Positions 22,620 to 36,145 are shown, numbered from the stretch's first letter. The stretch: 64,000 nt of DNA from Lepraria neglecta (GCA_033220425.1 CM065650.1:2294001-2358000); one strand, 5' to 3'. Notes: generated from the sequence alone by a model not told the origin. Numbers and translations: made by a program.

Positions 22620-25600
22620 ATATTCCGCGTAATATAATATATATATAAAGATACCGGTAATCGTTAATAGATAGCGGATCGTTGTGATAATAGATTCTAG
22701 AGATACTAGAAATTTTATTTCGCGAGACTTGGTACGAATAACGAGAATACCAACTCGAAAAAAGTTATAATAGTATAACCTTTAGATAGCTAACGGGTTA
22801 ATACTATCAATAGGAAAGGTAGACGAAGAGATACTTTCGTTACCTATTATAATTTAGCGCTACTATAAGGAGATTACCTTTAATATTATTAGGATAGCTA
22901 TCTATTATATAATTTTAGGTATACCTTAGTTAAAGAAGTATAACCTAATAATCGATTAGGCTCGAGGAGTACTCAAGATAGATTAATCCGGAAATATTAC
23001 CAGGATTGTACCTATATATTAGTAGCGTTTAATAGTAGATAAGAAGTCGAACCGAAGACCGATCGAGGTATATATTACCTTAGCTTTATACAAGGACAGT
23101 ACTAAAGGGTAGTCCGACTCTATAGTTACTAGTAAAGGTTAGTAGGATAATAAAGTAAGAGTTAAGGGAGGAACTAATATACTCTCTATCCTTTAGGAAT
23201 ATAGTAAGTAGATATATTTATTCGAGAAAGAGACGAATATAGAAGTATTATCTAGGTACTAGCTATAGGATTATAAGATCGAACTCGAATCTAGTAAATA
23301 GCCGATATTTAGACCTATTTACGTATTATTAGAAAAGGAACTTAAGGTACTTCACAGGTATATTAACGAGAACCTCAAAAAGGGATTTATTCGGGAATCC
23401 AAATTACTAGTAGGTTACCCGATCCTCTTTATACTAAAGAAGGACGGAAGCCTAAGACTATACGTCGACTATCGAAAGTTAAACGATATTACTATTAAAA
23501 ATAGATATCTATTACTAAATATAGGAGAGCTATAGAATCGGCTCGGCAAAGCAAAGATATTTACTAAACTAGATCTTAGAGGTATATATAACTTAATTCG
23601 GATAAAAGAAGGCGAAGAATAGAAAACTGCCTTCCGAACGAGATATAGCTATTATAAGTATTTAGTAATACCGTTTAGACTTACCAATATACTAGTAACC
23701 TACTAAATACTTATTAATAATATCGTATAAGTATACTTAGATCGAATAGCGATAGCGTACCTCGATAATATACTAATTTATTCTAAGAATAAGAAAGAGT
23801 ATATCGAGTATATATAGGATATCCTTAGATACCTATCGCAAGCGAAACTTCTTCTTAAACTAGAAAAGTGCGAATTTTATCGAGAATCGGTAGAATTTCT
23901 AGGATTTATAGTTAGTATAAAAGGTATTAGTATAAGCCTAGAAAAGATCAAGGCTATCGCTGAATAGCCTATACTATAGGATATTAAAGTAGTATAAAGT
24001 TTCTTAGGATTCGCTAACTTTAATAGGAAGTTTATAGAGGGCTACTCAAAGAAAGTACTACCTCTAATAGATATTACGAAGAAGGATATCGGATTTATAT
24101 AGGGAAAAGACTAATAGAAATTATTCGACACGTTAAAGAAAGTATATATAGATCTACTAGTACTCTATACCTTTCAGGCCAACGAACCGGCTCGTATTAA
24201 AATAGATACCTCGGATCTTATAATCGGAGTATACCTATATTAAATGAAAGACTAAAAGTAGTATCTAGTTACCTACTATTCAAGGAAGATATTAGTAGTA
24301 GAATAGAACTATAATATATACGATAAGGAACTACTTGCTGTAGTTTATATACTTTAGAACTAGCGAGTATACACGGAGAGCTACTCGGATCTAACTATCT
24401 TTACGGATTATAAGAATCTTCTTAACTTTATAATAATAAAGGAGCTAAATAGAAGACAAGTTCGATAGTTAGAACTATTAGGTTAATATAAATTCAAGAT
24501 AATCTATACCCTAGGAAAGGATAATAGTCGAGTAGATACCCTTAGTAGGCGATTAGACTATATAGAAGAGAAGAACGTTATAGAGCGACTAATCCTAAAG
24601 AAAGAAGCGGACGGATTATTAGTACTATACTAGGTATTAGCTATAACCCTTCGTATAACGGGACCTAATATAACTAATAGGATTATAAAGGTCTATAAAG
24701 ATAATATATTCGTAATAACCCTAAGGAAGGATTAGCTAGATACTATATTACTTAAATACTAGGAGAGGACTTATCTACCTAAATAATATATCGAAGAAGT
24801 AGTTAGGGATTACTATAACGACCCTTTATAAGGTTACCTAGGAGTAGCTAAGACTATAGAACTCCTAGGACGAGGATATATAGCGCCGAGACTTCGGACG
24901 CGCGTTGAATAATATATCAAAAAATGTATCTAGTACCAGTAGAATAAGGCGGCACGACACGCCAAGTATAGACAAATATAGTTTGCTCCCGTACTAGAAT
25001 CACTATAGGATGATATTATAATGGACTTTATAGTTAAACTACTACCTTTAAAAGATCCAGCTATATAGGATACCTTCGACTCGATTATAGTTATTATGGA
25101 TAAACTTATAAAATATATAATTATAATACCTTTCAAGGAGATATATAAGGTAGACTAGTTAGCCTTTATACTACTCGACAAGCTAATAAGGGATTATAGT
25201 ATACTAAAGTCGATAATATCCGATAGAGATAAGCTATTTACTTCTAACTACTAGAGAACGCTAATAGTAGTAATTGGAACTAAACTTCAGATATTAATAG
25301 TATATTACCTATAGACTAATAGATAGATAGAACGTGTAAATTAAATAATAGAAGTATACCTAAGATATTATATAAACTAGAAGTAGGATAACTAGGTTTT
25401 ACTACTTCCGATAGTATAACTAGCGTATAATAATAAGCGGTTAGATATAATCGGACTAACCCTATTCTTTACTAACTATAGAAAGAATATAAATATATTT
25501 CTATAACTAAGAGAGGGACCTAATATAGAAAGAGCCTTAGTTAAGGTAGAAGAGCTAAAGAATTTATATAAGTATATATAAAGGTCTATTAAGAGCTCTA

Positions 25601-26025
25601 ATAAGAAGTTAAAGGAATAGATTAATAAGAAAAGAAATAATATTCCTTAGCTAAAAGAGGAGGATAAAGTATACCTCCTAATAAAAAATATAAGGATAAT
25701 AAGACTAAGTAAGAAACTAGATTATATTAAGGTCGGACTATTCTTAATTAAATGGTTAAAAGGACTAGTTAACTATAAACTCTAACTACTACCTGACGCC
25801 AAAGTATATCCGGTATTCTATATCTTACTCTTAGAGCTAGCGGACTCTAATATACCTCTCTAAGAAATATTTTACTATAACGTTAAGGAAGAAATAGAGT
25901 TCGAGGTTAAGAGGATTCTAAATTAGGTTAATTAGAAATATCTAGTTAAATAGAAAGGGTACGACGATACCGAAAACACCTAGGAACCCCTTAAGAACCT
26001 CCGGAACTACTAGGGCCTTCTATAG
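22620..26025 (+). pseudogene. pol: pol of D (PR-RT-RH-IN-chromodomain), broken
   Basis: The protease block IDSRDTRNFIS is near 22690, and the RT reads YLDNILIYS at 23758-23784 (second Asp to Asn). RNase H lies around 24000-24540. Integrase runs about 24760-25640, with its first catalytic Asp in MDFIVKL at about 25021 and SDRDKLFTSNY further on. The chromodomain is at about 25895-25995. The minus-strand ORF at 24930-25136 is a shadow of the integrase. Confidence 0.85.
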
Positions 26026-26610
26026 GAGTTCCGGGAATAATCGGGAAGGAGGACTAATCGGTTCCGGCTAGGAAGCCAAATTGTTCGGACGAGATATTAA
26101 ATATCTAATTATTAGGAATACTTGGGATAGACCGCTAGTCTTCTTCTAACTCCTTAATATTCTATATCTCTCGGTCTATAATCTTCCGCTTTTCATTTTC
26201 AAGATATTTATACTATATCTAAAGGCGTATTAGTATAGTCTAAAGACGTATAGATTCCTCTATTAATTTTCGTATATAATTCTCGAGCTCTTCGCGCGTA
26301 TTTTTTTAACTATAACTACGCTTCCTTTCATTCTATCTTAATATAATATATTTCGAGGGGCGACACTACAAGGTCACATTTCCTACCGCTGCCTATATAG
26401 TTAGAATACCTATCGGACCCTATACCTATCAGGTACTATTTGCCGCTGGTAATATATCGGGAGCACAGCCGTATAACAACTTCGTTTAGCTTACTAGCCA
26501 ATACCGTTCGGCAGACGGTCGGTTTATCTAAACGTTTAGTACGTCGGGGTAGTATAAAGGATAGATAGTTTCTTAGGACGAGAAATCTAGGAGAGGGAGC
26601 TAATATTATA
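25991..26610 (-). pseudogene. Convergent ORF of D
   Basis: On the minus strand a frame runs from the LTR border to TAA at 25993-25991, overlapping the pol 3' end. It has the RFLVxRNYLSFI N-terminus and the YSNYI middle shared with families A and B. Its variable region is distinct (TEVVIRLYSRYV-like in the less damaged D' copy), and a charged helical stretch ends in NIKELEED. No upstream ATG is visible in this family. Function unknown; the coiled coil is inferred. Confidence 0.62.
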
Positions 26611-27083
26611 ATTAGGAAACATAATTAGGGATACGCTAATAGAGCGTAGCGCCCGTTATAGTTCAAGTCGACGAGTTAGTATCCGACTCGGACAGACCCT
26701 AAAGGCTTGGCATATTAAGCGATGAGCGCAGTGGTCGTAATAAGCGCAGATACGATTAGTACGATCAGTGCGATCAGAAAGGCTTGGCATGTTAAGCGAT
26801 AAGCGCAGTGGTCGCAATAAGCGCAGATGCGATCAGTGCGATTAGTGCGATCAGTGCGATTAGTACGATCAAGAATACTTAGTATAGATTTCGTATATCT
26901 ATATATACGGAGCACTACTTACTACTTGGAGCATCGTGCTTAACTTGCTATTCAATTGTTTACTATATACGATAGATCTCTTAGGCTAGGCACTAAATAT
27001 ATATTATCTAATTATATACTAGACCCGCTTAGTATCACTTGAAGCCTACTTTACCTCTTATATAGTAACACCGCTATCCCTAT
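26604..27083 (+). repeat. 3' LTR of D, left part
   Basis: This pairs with 20363-20869. It carries the same two 77-bp U3 units, the second expanded by extra 9-mers, and the R-U5 up to ccgctatccctat, where G is inserted. The last 47 bp of the LTR lie at 50843-50889 on the far side of G. Confidence 0.92.
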
Positions 27084-27102
27084 CATCGCGCTTTCCCAAA
27101 AG
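27084..27102 (+). repeat. Left terminal inverted repeat of G
   Basis: CATCGCGCTTTCCCAAAAG, an exact reverse complement of 50824-50842. Homology stops right after these 19 bp. It is preceded by AT (27082-27083), which is repeated at 50843-50844. Confidence 0.95.
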
Positions 27103-27289
27103 ATTATATTATTAGCGTCACAGCTAGTTTTGCGCTATCAGTAGGCCGTATAGCGATTAGGGTCTATATCCTATATCGATTACGGACCGAGAAATTAGCT
27201 AAATTAGCAACTCGAGGTTACCGATAGTAGTATCTATAACCTTAAATTGCTACGCTGGGCGCCTACAATATTAGTATCAAAAGTTGCTT

Positions 27290-30200
27290 TCGTGGACTAA
27301 CGCCACCATTACGCATTTGTTCCGGAATACGAAATATATACGCTTAGATAGTATATCGATAATATTAGTAGATAAGAAGTCATCCGAGTTAGATAGTTCG
27401 GACACATCCTCCGCTATAGTAGGTATATTCGAGTTAGACATCTTATCCAGAATTAACCTATAGATAGTATTATCCGAGCTAGGCGATTTTAAAAGATAAT
27501 ACGATAATTATTTTCATATTATATATTCAATAGCTATATATTCGATTACTAATAGCTTGATTCCGTCAGGCTTCCTCCCGCCTAAGCTTTATACTCTATC
27601 GATCTATTCTCTATCCCCTCTATAGTATCCTTAGCAGCCTAGTCCTCAGGTTCTTCTCCTATTAGAATAATATTTAGATATACTATTTTATCCTCTATAA
27701 TCTACCTCTCTACTAATCTACTCTACTCTTTAATATCTATAATACGATCCTCTTCCTAAAGACTCTTATCTACTTATAGGCCAGCCTCCTTCTATATATA
27801 CTCGAAGTCCTATATTAAAAATACCTAGATATCTATTATCTCCGCTAAATTATTACTAAAGGTAAGGGAAGCGAAAAAACTATCCTAGTTTCTAAACTCT
27901 AAATTAGTCTCGTCGAGACCCTCCTTAGGAGATAGTTCTTTAGCCTTGATTTTAGTATTAGCCGATAATATATACCTATAATCGCTTCTTATATATACCG
28001 TATATTCTTTATTGTTTCTATACTCTTCTTCTTAGCCTATTATACTAGTATTATTTATTTCTATCTCCTCTAGAACGCTCTAAAGGTCCGGTTAATTTTT
28101 TAGATCTTTCAGGGAATCCTTGAACGTATTAGTAACTAGTAGTTAACGGTTCTTACTATACCTATTTATATAGTAGTAGTCTATTATTCGACGATAAAGT
28201 AGTCCCGTAACTATCCGCGTTTTGATTTCACCTATATCGTACTATACCTCTATTATATATTCGAATATAGCTTAAGGTATTATCAGTATATAGGTTATTC
28301 TTTGAGTATTAGGTTGACTTACTACTAACTAATATACCGTCCTATCTCTTGATCCTATAGGAGCTATATTCGTATTCTTCGAATATATAATAAAGCGCTA
28401 TTATAACGAAAATAATAGTACTAGCGGGTAAAGGTTTCTATAGATCTATACTCTTATACCTAAGTCTAATAGCGCTTATTCTATTAGGGAAAAAAACGCG
28501 ATATAGACTTATTATAATTATCGGTACTAGAAAATAACCCTTATCTTAGACCTATTAGCTATATATTTCATTCTCGTTTAGGAAAGAAGAATACTTATAC
28601 CTTTCTCTAGATCCGCGAAAGTAAATTATATATTAAATAGTAGGTTTAATATATTATTCTTCCGGTCCTCGACTATTAGGTATAGCTATTCTACTACTAT
28701 TTTAATAGTTAATCTTATTTTCCTTATTATAAAACTTCTAAATTCGCTTAGGCTATCTATAAGCTACGAAGATATTAGCTATTACGCGGCGTTATATAAA
28801 TAGGTAGGGGTTTAGGAGTAATAACCTTGCGAGCTTCTTCAGGAGTTAGTATATTATCTAAGGTATCTAGATCGCCGATAACTTAAGGCCCCTTCGTTCT
28901 TTAGAGCTTAGCCTTCTATTCTCTCTATATTCTTATTATAAGGTTACTTAGAGCTACCGGGTTATATTCTAGCTATAGTAATAGGCTATTGGTATTATTA
29001 CCGCCTATAATCTTGGAGAGGAATATAGGCTTCGTTACGTAGAAAATATATTAATATTCCCGTAAGGATTAGTATCTTTGCGCTTGGCGACGCCTAGAAC
29101 TACCCTAAGCGATAGATCCTGCCGCCTCCTCCGCGGTTACCTCCTTATAGTTATCTTTAGATTTAATATCTAATATATATATAGGTATAGGTAACGAAGT
29201 CGATAATAGTCTAGGTCTTATCTTTTTAGATAATGGAACCCGATTATCAGGATTAGATAATCGTCCTGTAGTCGCGGTACTAGAATTCGGCCGCTTGCGC
29301 CGTATAGGTAGTACGGTACAGGTTGGCTGTTACTACTTATATTGTACCGACTATAATAATTAGTTATTATAAGACCTATATACCGAGGTAAATATACTAT
29401 TAATTCATCCTTCCGTCTGCTGATTAGATTCTCTCTTAATTTTCGATATTTCTTACTAGTAGATTTAAACTTATCAGTTATTATCTATTAGGGTATCTAG
29501 GTAGATTGTCCGGTATACTAGCCATTCTACTCTATATATAAAGATATTCGGTTTTATTATTCCTATACTATCGGCTATTTCAGCTATATTTAATAAATAC
29601 GCGTCTCTAATTCATTATTTACCGAGCTATATAGGTAGTTCCTAGTATCTATATTCCCTTAAGGACCTCGTTTTATTATATAGTTCTATATTGTTTCCTT
29701 CTTTCTATATTAGTATATTAAATATACGCGTAACGTTAATAGATAACTTACGGTCTTCTTTTAGGTAATACTCGTATCGCTTTATAATACGGTATCGATT
29801 CTAGATATTAACAGCCGTATCTATTTACGCTATACGGTTAATAGGTTATATCTATTATTATATACTAATCGTACTTATAATAGAGAAGCCCATCTTTTCC
29901 GTCTCCTAAATATAGAGTTATCTAACGGACCGAATATAGGAGTATAGGGAAGTTATACCCCTATAATAATAGTAGGCACTAGTCTCTTCGCAGGGCTAGT
30001 TATAGGGTTATTAGAAGATATTTTAATATCCTCGACGCTAGTTATCTTTAAAGAGACCTCTTCTTTATATATTTTTTCAGAGATATCCTTGCTAAGGTTA
30101 CTATTATATCTTCGACGTTTCCTAGGCTCTACTACTCTATCATCCCCTTCGGTACTTCTCTTAGGTTCTAGCTACTTTTCTTTAATAGCCTTAATCTACT

Positions 30201-30420
30201 AATATATTAATATATAGAATAAGTTACTCGGTTTAAATTGTACCTTTCGCTTGTTCGCTTTAGTCTCCTAGGCTTTTCTAGTAGCTACTAGTTATTCTCC
30301 CTTTATCTTAGCTATTATTAGAAGATCTCTATTATCTATCTAATATATATATAGGTCTTTACTAGTAATAAGGTAGTATAAGGTATTAAGGAGTATAATC
30401 TACGATGATATAGCTAGTTA
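27290..30420 (-). pseudogene. G cargo gene Y: long unrecognised protein (broken)
   Basis: The minus strand keeps a reading frame of roughly 1000 codons whose only interruptions are TAG/TAA at probable Gln/Trp codons, plus at least one frame change. The N-terminal part (from about 30390) is Lys/Arg-rich with short basic runs such as RKRRRY. The middle is Tyr/Ile/Leu-rich (for example GQLIITNYYSRY-like text near 29330). The C-terminal part is Glu-rich. Near the 3' end an ATG at about 27450 opens MSNSN, similar to the plus-strand start at 34493. No family recognised. Confidence 0.45.
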
Positions 30421-30650
30421 TAGGTAGCTAGATAGGCGAGGTTCTTAGGGGAAGAAGGCGAAGGTTTTTAGAAAGGGACAGGCTTCTTTAGTATATTATT
30501 ATCGTATTATTTTAATTAATATAATATTAATATAAAATCGAGTTAGCTTAAAGACTATTAACTAAGTTGGATAGAAACTTAGCTAAGTTAGACAAAAGTC
30601 TATCTAAGTCGAACGAAATTTTCCTACCTTTTCGAATAGGTTGCTACTAG
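30421..30650. other. Spacer between gene Y and frame Z
   Basis: AT-rich sequence with short direct repeats of aagttagacaaaag/aagttggatag type (about 30570-30600). It is probably the divergent promoter region between a minus-strand and a plus-strand gene. Nothing else is visible. Confidence 0.3.
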
Positions 30651-31280
30651 GACTATATCTCTAGCTATAGTTCTCCTACGTATAATAAATATTGCCGTTT
30701 CTTCTATATCCTCGACGAGTATATACTACCTCTACCCTATTAGCCCGGGACCTTAAGACCTTAGATACTACCTACTCGAGTATCCATCGATAAATATATA
30801 CGGAGCCGGACTTACTAGATTCATGTTAATAATATATACTTTACCGCCGGCTCTTGAGTTATATAGGTAGGATATAGAGTTATATTATCAGCTTAACCGA
30901 TTAAATTAGTTCTTCAACTTGGTTAATAATAATTAGATACCTCCTTCTATTTATAACACGTCCTATAAAGAGAATCTCTACTAGTAGATATATATTAAGT
31001 TAGTAGAACTATATCCTCTATAGTAGCGATAGCGTTTAGATTTGTTAGAGAAGACGAATCTAGGTTAGGAAAAGCGGCGGGTAGTATTAGCTAGGTCTTT
31101 ATAGCGGGATTCTAGGATATAAATATTATATCGGTAACGTTAAGTTAAATAGTATAGTTTCTCTAGTCTCTAATTTAAATAATAGAATCTACTATTTATA
31201 ATATTTAAACTAGTCCTTAAATTTGCTACTAGTAATATCTATAGGTTAATTCTATTATATTATACCTACTCTTACTAAGA
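30650..31280 (+). pseudogene. G cargo frame Z: short plus-strand coding remnant
   Basis: A plus-strand frame of about 200 codons (starting near DEYILPLPYQPGTL) with stops only at TAG/TAA. It runs towards gene X1, so the two would be convergent. The sequence is not repetitive. Product unknown; it might be an exon of a larger gene. Confidence 0.3.
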
Positions 31281-34200
31281 GCTTTCTATCTATCTATCTA
31301 GATAATAATCGAATTAAGATCCCTTTGCCTTATCTAGAAATATACTATACTTGTATACCTTCTATCTTTACTATTACTACTAAATAACCCGCCTATAGTA
31401 TCAAATCCTATAGTACTTTATCTAGTCTATATCTATATTTATACTTCTAGAGGTATAGATAAGGGTAATACCGGTTTCAAGAACGTAGTTCGTAGGGGGA
31501 ATAAAGTGATAATAGTTATCTCCTTAGTATATCTATACGAATAATTCATCTCGTTTCCCGGAAGGTAAGGCCGAGCTATACTATAGTTATTTATTAGGAT
31601 AATACCTTTTAAACTACTAGAGTAAGGTTAGTATAAAGCTAAGGCGAAATAGCGGAAGAGCTATAGACCTACTATCGCCAGAATATATATAGTAGTAGAT
31701 AGCTTAGTAATTATAGATAGTTATTATAGTCTTCCGACGATATCCTCCCTTAGTTTAACGATTAAATCCTTTAATATAACTAACTTCGGACTATTATTAA
31801 CAAAATATTCGATATAATAGATATAGATACTAGCTAACGGGTATTTAGTCTAGTCTTCTCTTAGATTAGCTAACTCTATAAAGTTCGTGCGACCCTCGCC
31901 GCCGTTATATAAATCCCCCCCTTCGAGCTTATCCGTATATAGAGATAGGTTATCGAGCTGAGCGAATCCTAGAAGACTTAGGACTATAGTAGCGGCGCGT
32001 AGTTTATATATATATTTGAAGTGGTTAGTAATCGTTAGCGCAGGTATCTCCTTGCTAGCCTTGCGAGTAATTATATATTATCTAGTATATTTTACTTTCG
32101 CTTTGTCTTAGATCCTTTAATCCTCGGCGCGAAGAGCTATATTTTATACTAGCGAAGGTAGGTATATAATATAACGAATCTCGTAGGGAGGTAGTCATAC
32201 CAGATCGGTAGTCCTAGAGATATCTTGAGTATATAGCGTCCGCTTTATATCGATTATCTTCGTCTACTATTATAACCAATTACCTACTACTTTCGCTAGT
32301 ACGATAGTAAGAATAATACCTGACTTTGCTACGCTAATATTCCGGGTAGCGCTATTCTTAATACACGGATAACTAATATTCTATTTATAAGCCGATAGAT
32401 ATATATCGTAATAACTCCGTAGCTTTAATCTCTCTAGTAAGAGATACTTATTATAATAAGGCGACGTTTTGAATTATTAGATAATTTTGTATATATAGAT
32501 TTCGATCTAGATAGAGTCGGACGTTAGCGTTGCCCGAGTCGAATATCTATATTATCTAAGTTAACTAGAGTCCTTAATAGAAGTAATAATTTAGTTTAGA
32601 TATCCCTAAACTAGAATCTCGCCTGTAGATAGCTCCCCCTATTAGAAAGCCTGCTATCTTATCTAAGCCGCGTAGTATAGCTAATGAATAAACGGTACGA
32701 TCTTCTTTATTTTGCTATTAGGGGCTATAATAGATAATAACCTACGGAGGTTTCGTATATTCTATATAGACTAGTTTCCCTTCTATAGCTGAAATAATAA
32801 CTCTATATACTACTATATTTTCTAAGACTATTATAGATAGTCCTCTACCTTAGTTATATTAATACTAGGGTATTATTTAGTAGTAAGCAAATAGTAAGGT
32901 AGAGGTTAAAGTACTTATATCCTATCGCGATCCTCCTATTCTAATACCTCTAGATCTTTCGTAGCTACTCTAGCTACTACTACCCTACCTATCTTAATAT
33001 TATATAACTTCGGAACCCTACTATTATAGGCCTTACTAACCTTTAATACCTTCTCCTCGTCCTCTTCTATAGTATCCCCTTCCTCCTCTTACTCCTTCTC
33101 TTCCTAATTACTAGTATAGCTACTATTATTTATATCGGAACGGATAAGTATAGGATTATTTGGAGGCCGGGTAGGAAATACTAGTAGGCTTACTTAATTA
33201 AGGGGGAGAATTTATAAGGCTTTAGGGCAGGGAATTTAGCGGGAGAGGTAGTAGAGTCTTCGCGTAGAGGATTCTATATATTATAGGTTATATTCTTAGG
33301 TTATACCGTAAGAGAAGAATATCTAGCCCGGTAAGGTTATATAGAGGTATAATAGGGATAGTAATAATAGGAAGAATAAAATATAAAGAAGTAGAGGCCC
33401 TTTACTAAGTTAGAACGAAGAAGAATACTAGAGTATATAATTTAGTAGTATCGGCGTACTATAATTAACTAGGTTTACTAATATACTACGGAAACGGATA
33501 TAAAGTATACCTATTATTTAATATTTCACGTAGGCCCGCTATTTTACTAGAGTATAGTTAGTAGGAGTATAATCGAAGTAAAGTATAAGATATATACCTT
33601 ATAGGCGCGTCTTAATATAAAACAAGATAGGATTCTCGCCTATATTATATATCTATAAGGTAGCCGCCTTAAATTTACAGGTATAATCAACTTTAACGTC
33701 GTTTTTACTAATATAATAAAGAATTTAGTTAGTCGAGCTATTATAGATACCGTCCTCGTATAAGACCTCTTTAAATATTCTAAATTCGATCTTATCTAAT
33801 ATAATACTAGCTAGAGGTTTTTTCTCCTTAATAATATCGGAGGCAAAGAAAAGTATATTCGCTATTATCTCTATTAACCGGATATAGAATCCTATTTTAC
33901 TAAAGGTAAGCGGATATACTATATATAGAGTACTATCTATAGAGAGAGATAGTATAGTACGCCTTCTACGATTGCGATAGTAATTATAGGTATTATTAAT
34001 CTTTCTAGCTATACCTAATTTATAACTCTCTAGCTAGGGTTAGGGGATTCTAGGTATAAAAACGGAGGGAAATACTATTTCTAACTACTATAAGGCCTCG
34101 CTAAGTTTAGCCTAGTTCTCCGGTATCTCTAGGGACGTACTAATAATATATCTCCTTTCTATCTCTTTCTTTAATACTACTCGAATCTCCTTATAGTAGG

Positions 34201-34300
34201 CCTATTTAACTATAAGGCTACGCGAAATAACCGAGACCGTCTAATTTCTAGGGTTAGTATTTTTATAGAATTCGGTAGAAGGTAAAGAGGCTAGAGAGGA
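31280..34300 (-). pseudogene. G cargo gene X1: long unrecognised protein, paralogue of X2
   Basis: A minus-strand frame of about 1000 codons. From 5' to 3' it has an N-terminal block with RNRRRRT (about 33970) and a long Ile/Tyr/Leu-rich globular stretch. An acidic linker with EEDEEK is near 33060, followed by VVVARVATKDLE...DRDRIQVL-type sequence (about 32950). The C-terminal part (about 31600-32350) contains KASKEIPALTITNHFKYIYKL. The C-terminal two thirds are clearly paralogous to X2. No family recognised and no catalytic motif identified. Confidence 0.5.
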
Positions 34301-35270
34301 GGGGAAAATATTAGCGGCAATAGCTACGGGCTTATACTAGTATTCTATAGCAGGTATATATATAATATATAGAGTATTAATCGATATATCGGTAGTAAGA
34401 GAAAGGAGTATAGGAAAGGATTAAAAGGTCGATATATAATATATAAAGAATAATTCCGTACTAAGCCTATAGTAATTAGCGTATAATAAGCGATGTCTAA
34501 CTCGAACGCCAAGTATATCAAGCGCTATTCGACTCGGATATTGAGAGTTATCCGACTCGAATACTATCTAATACTCGATATTATTTGATATATAGACTGT
34601 TCCCTATATAGTATCTATATTAAGTATAGGTATAACTACTTGACTTTCGAGTAGGTTTCTCCCTTTATTTAATAATAGTTTTAGTTAAAAGAGTCTATAT
34701 TAATAGAAGGGTATTATAAGGAAGATTATAACTTAAGATAATACGTTATAAAGGAGTATAGTAGCGTATATAGTTCGTATTAAATACGATTACAATCTAG
34801 TAAGTTAGGGCTATAAATTATATTCCCTTTTACCTATAGCTTGTATTTAGTATATAAGTACGTAGTATATCTAGATTTTAGTAGCGGATATTCAAGGAAG
34901 ACTATAGCGCGAAATATCTACTAAAGATAGGAGAAAGCAAAGGGGAATAGCTAGTAATCTAAATACTTTCAAGTCTTCCCGAACTAGTATAGATTAGATT
35001 TAATATTACTATAGAAGGGTAATAAGAGTCTTATATCTATCTTATACGAAGTTAAAGTACTACTAAGTAGAAGAAAAGAAACCTGTAAAAGCGCGCTATT
35101 ACTTAGCTAGAAATATCTAGCTTATTTATACGCCTATTACCTCGTTATATTATCTCTACTCTATTTAAATAATACCTTCTAATCTACTCTATATTTATTA
35201 TCCGTAATAAAGTAGTAGTTATATATCTTTAGATTTCGCTGAGATAACCGAACTACCTACCTATTATACT
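34301..35270. other. Region between X1 and X2 in G
   Basis: On the plus strand an ATG at 34493 opens a short frame beginning MSNSNAKYIKRYSTR, about 33 codons long. It includes ATCCGACTCGA-type motif copies (34529-34560). The rest, to 35270, is AT-rich with no convincing frame. It is probably the upstream region of X1 plus the eroded 3' end of X2. Confidence 0.25.
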
Positions 35271-36145
35271 AAATATTATAGAATTATATCTAGTCTATAT
35301 CTATATTTATACTTCTAAATATATAGGTTAGGGTAATACTAGTTCTAAGGATATATTTTATAGAGATAAGGAAGCGCTTATTATCCTCTTCTTAGAATAG
35401 CTATATATATAACTTATCTCGCTTCTTAGAAGGTATAGTCGAGCTATACTATAGCTATTTACTAGGAAAATACTTTTTAAACTACTAGAGTAAGGTTAGT
35501 ATAAGGTTAAGATAGAATAGCGGAAGAGATATAGACTTACTACTACTAGAATATATACGATAATAGGAGAACTAGTAAATATAACCAGTTTCTCTGGTCG
35601 CCCGTAGATATCTTCCCCTAGTAAGCCGATTAACTCTTTGAGTTTTACTAACTTCGGTATATTACCGGTAAGTTTATCGATATATTTAGTATAAATACTA
35701 TCTAGTAGTATCTTAGCCTAATTCTATATTAGGCTAGCCAACTCTATAAAATCTATATAACCCTTTCCGCTATTATATAAAGGCCCCCCTTTAAGCTCGT
35801 CCTAAGTAAAAGTAAGGTAGTTACGCTAAGAGAATTCTAGAAGGCTTAGGATAATAGTAGTAGCGTATAGCTTATAGGTGTATTTAAAGTAGTTATTAAT
35901 CGCTAGCGTAGGTATCTCCTTGCTAGCCTTGCGAGTAATTACGTATTCTCTAGTATATTCGGCTTTTACTATATCTTAGATCCTCTAATCCTCAGTATAA
36001 AGAGCTACCTTTTACTCTAGATTAAGTAAGTATATAATATAACGAGTCTCGTGCGGAGGTAGCTTAACAAGCTCGGTAGTCCTATTAATATCTATAGTTA
36101 TAGGTGTCCGCTTAATTTCGATAGAGTTCAAGATAGCCTTTATAT
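35270..36145 (-). pseudogene. G cargo gene X2, C-terminal part
   Basis: The minus-strand frame is paralogous to 31380-32240 of X1, sharing KASKEIPTLAINNYFKYTYKL-like sequence near 35900. E3 cuts it at 36145 (TSD tatat). The N-terminal part is at 42688-45400. Stops are TAG/TAA. Confidence 0.5.
36141..36145. repeat. TSD of E3, left copy (tatat)
   Basis: tatat precedes the E3 5' LTR and recurs at 42683-42687 after its 3' LTR. Confidence 0.85.
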
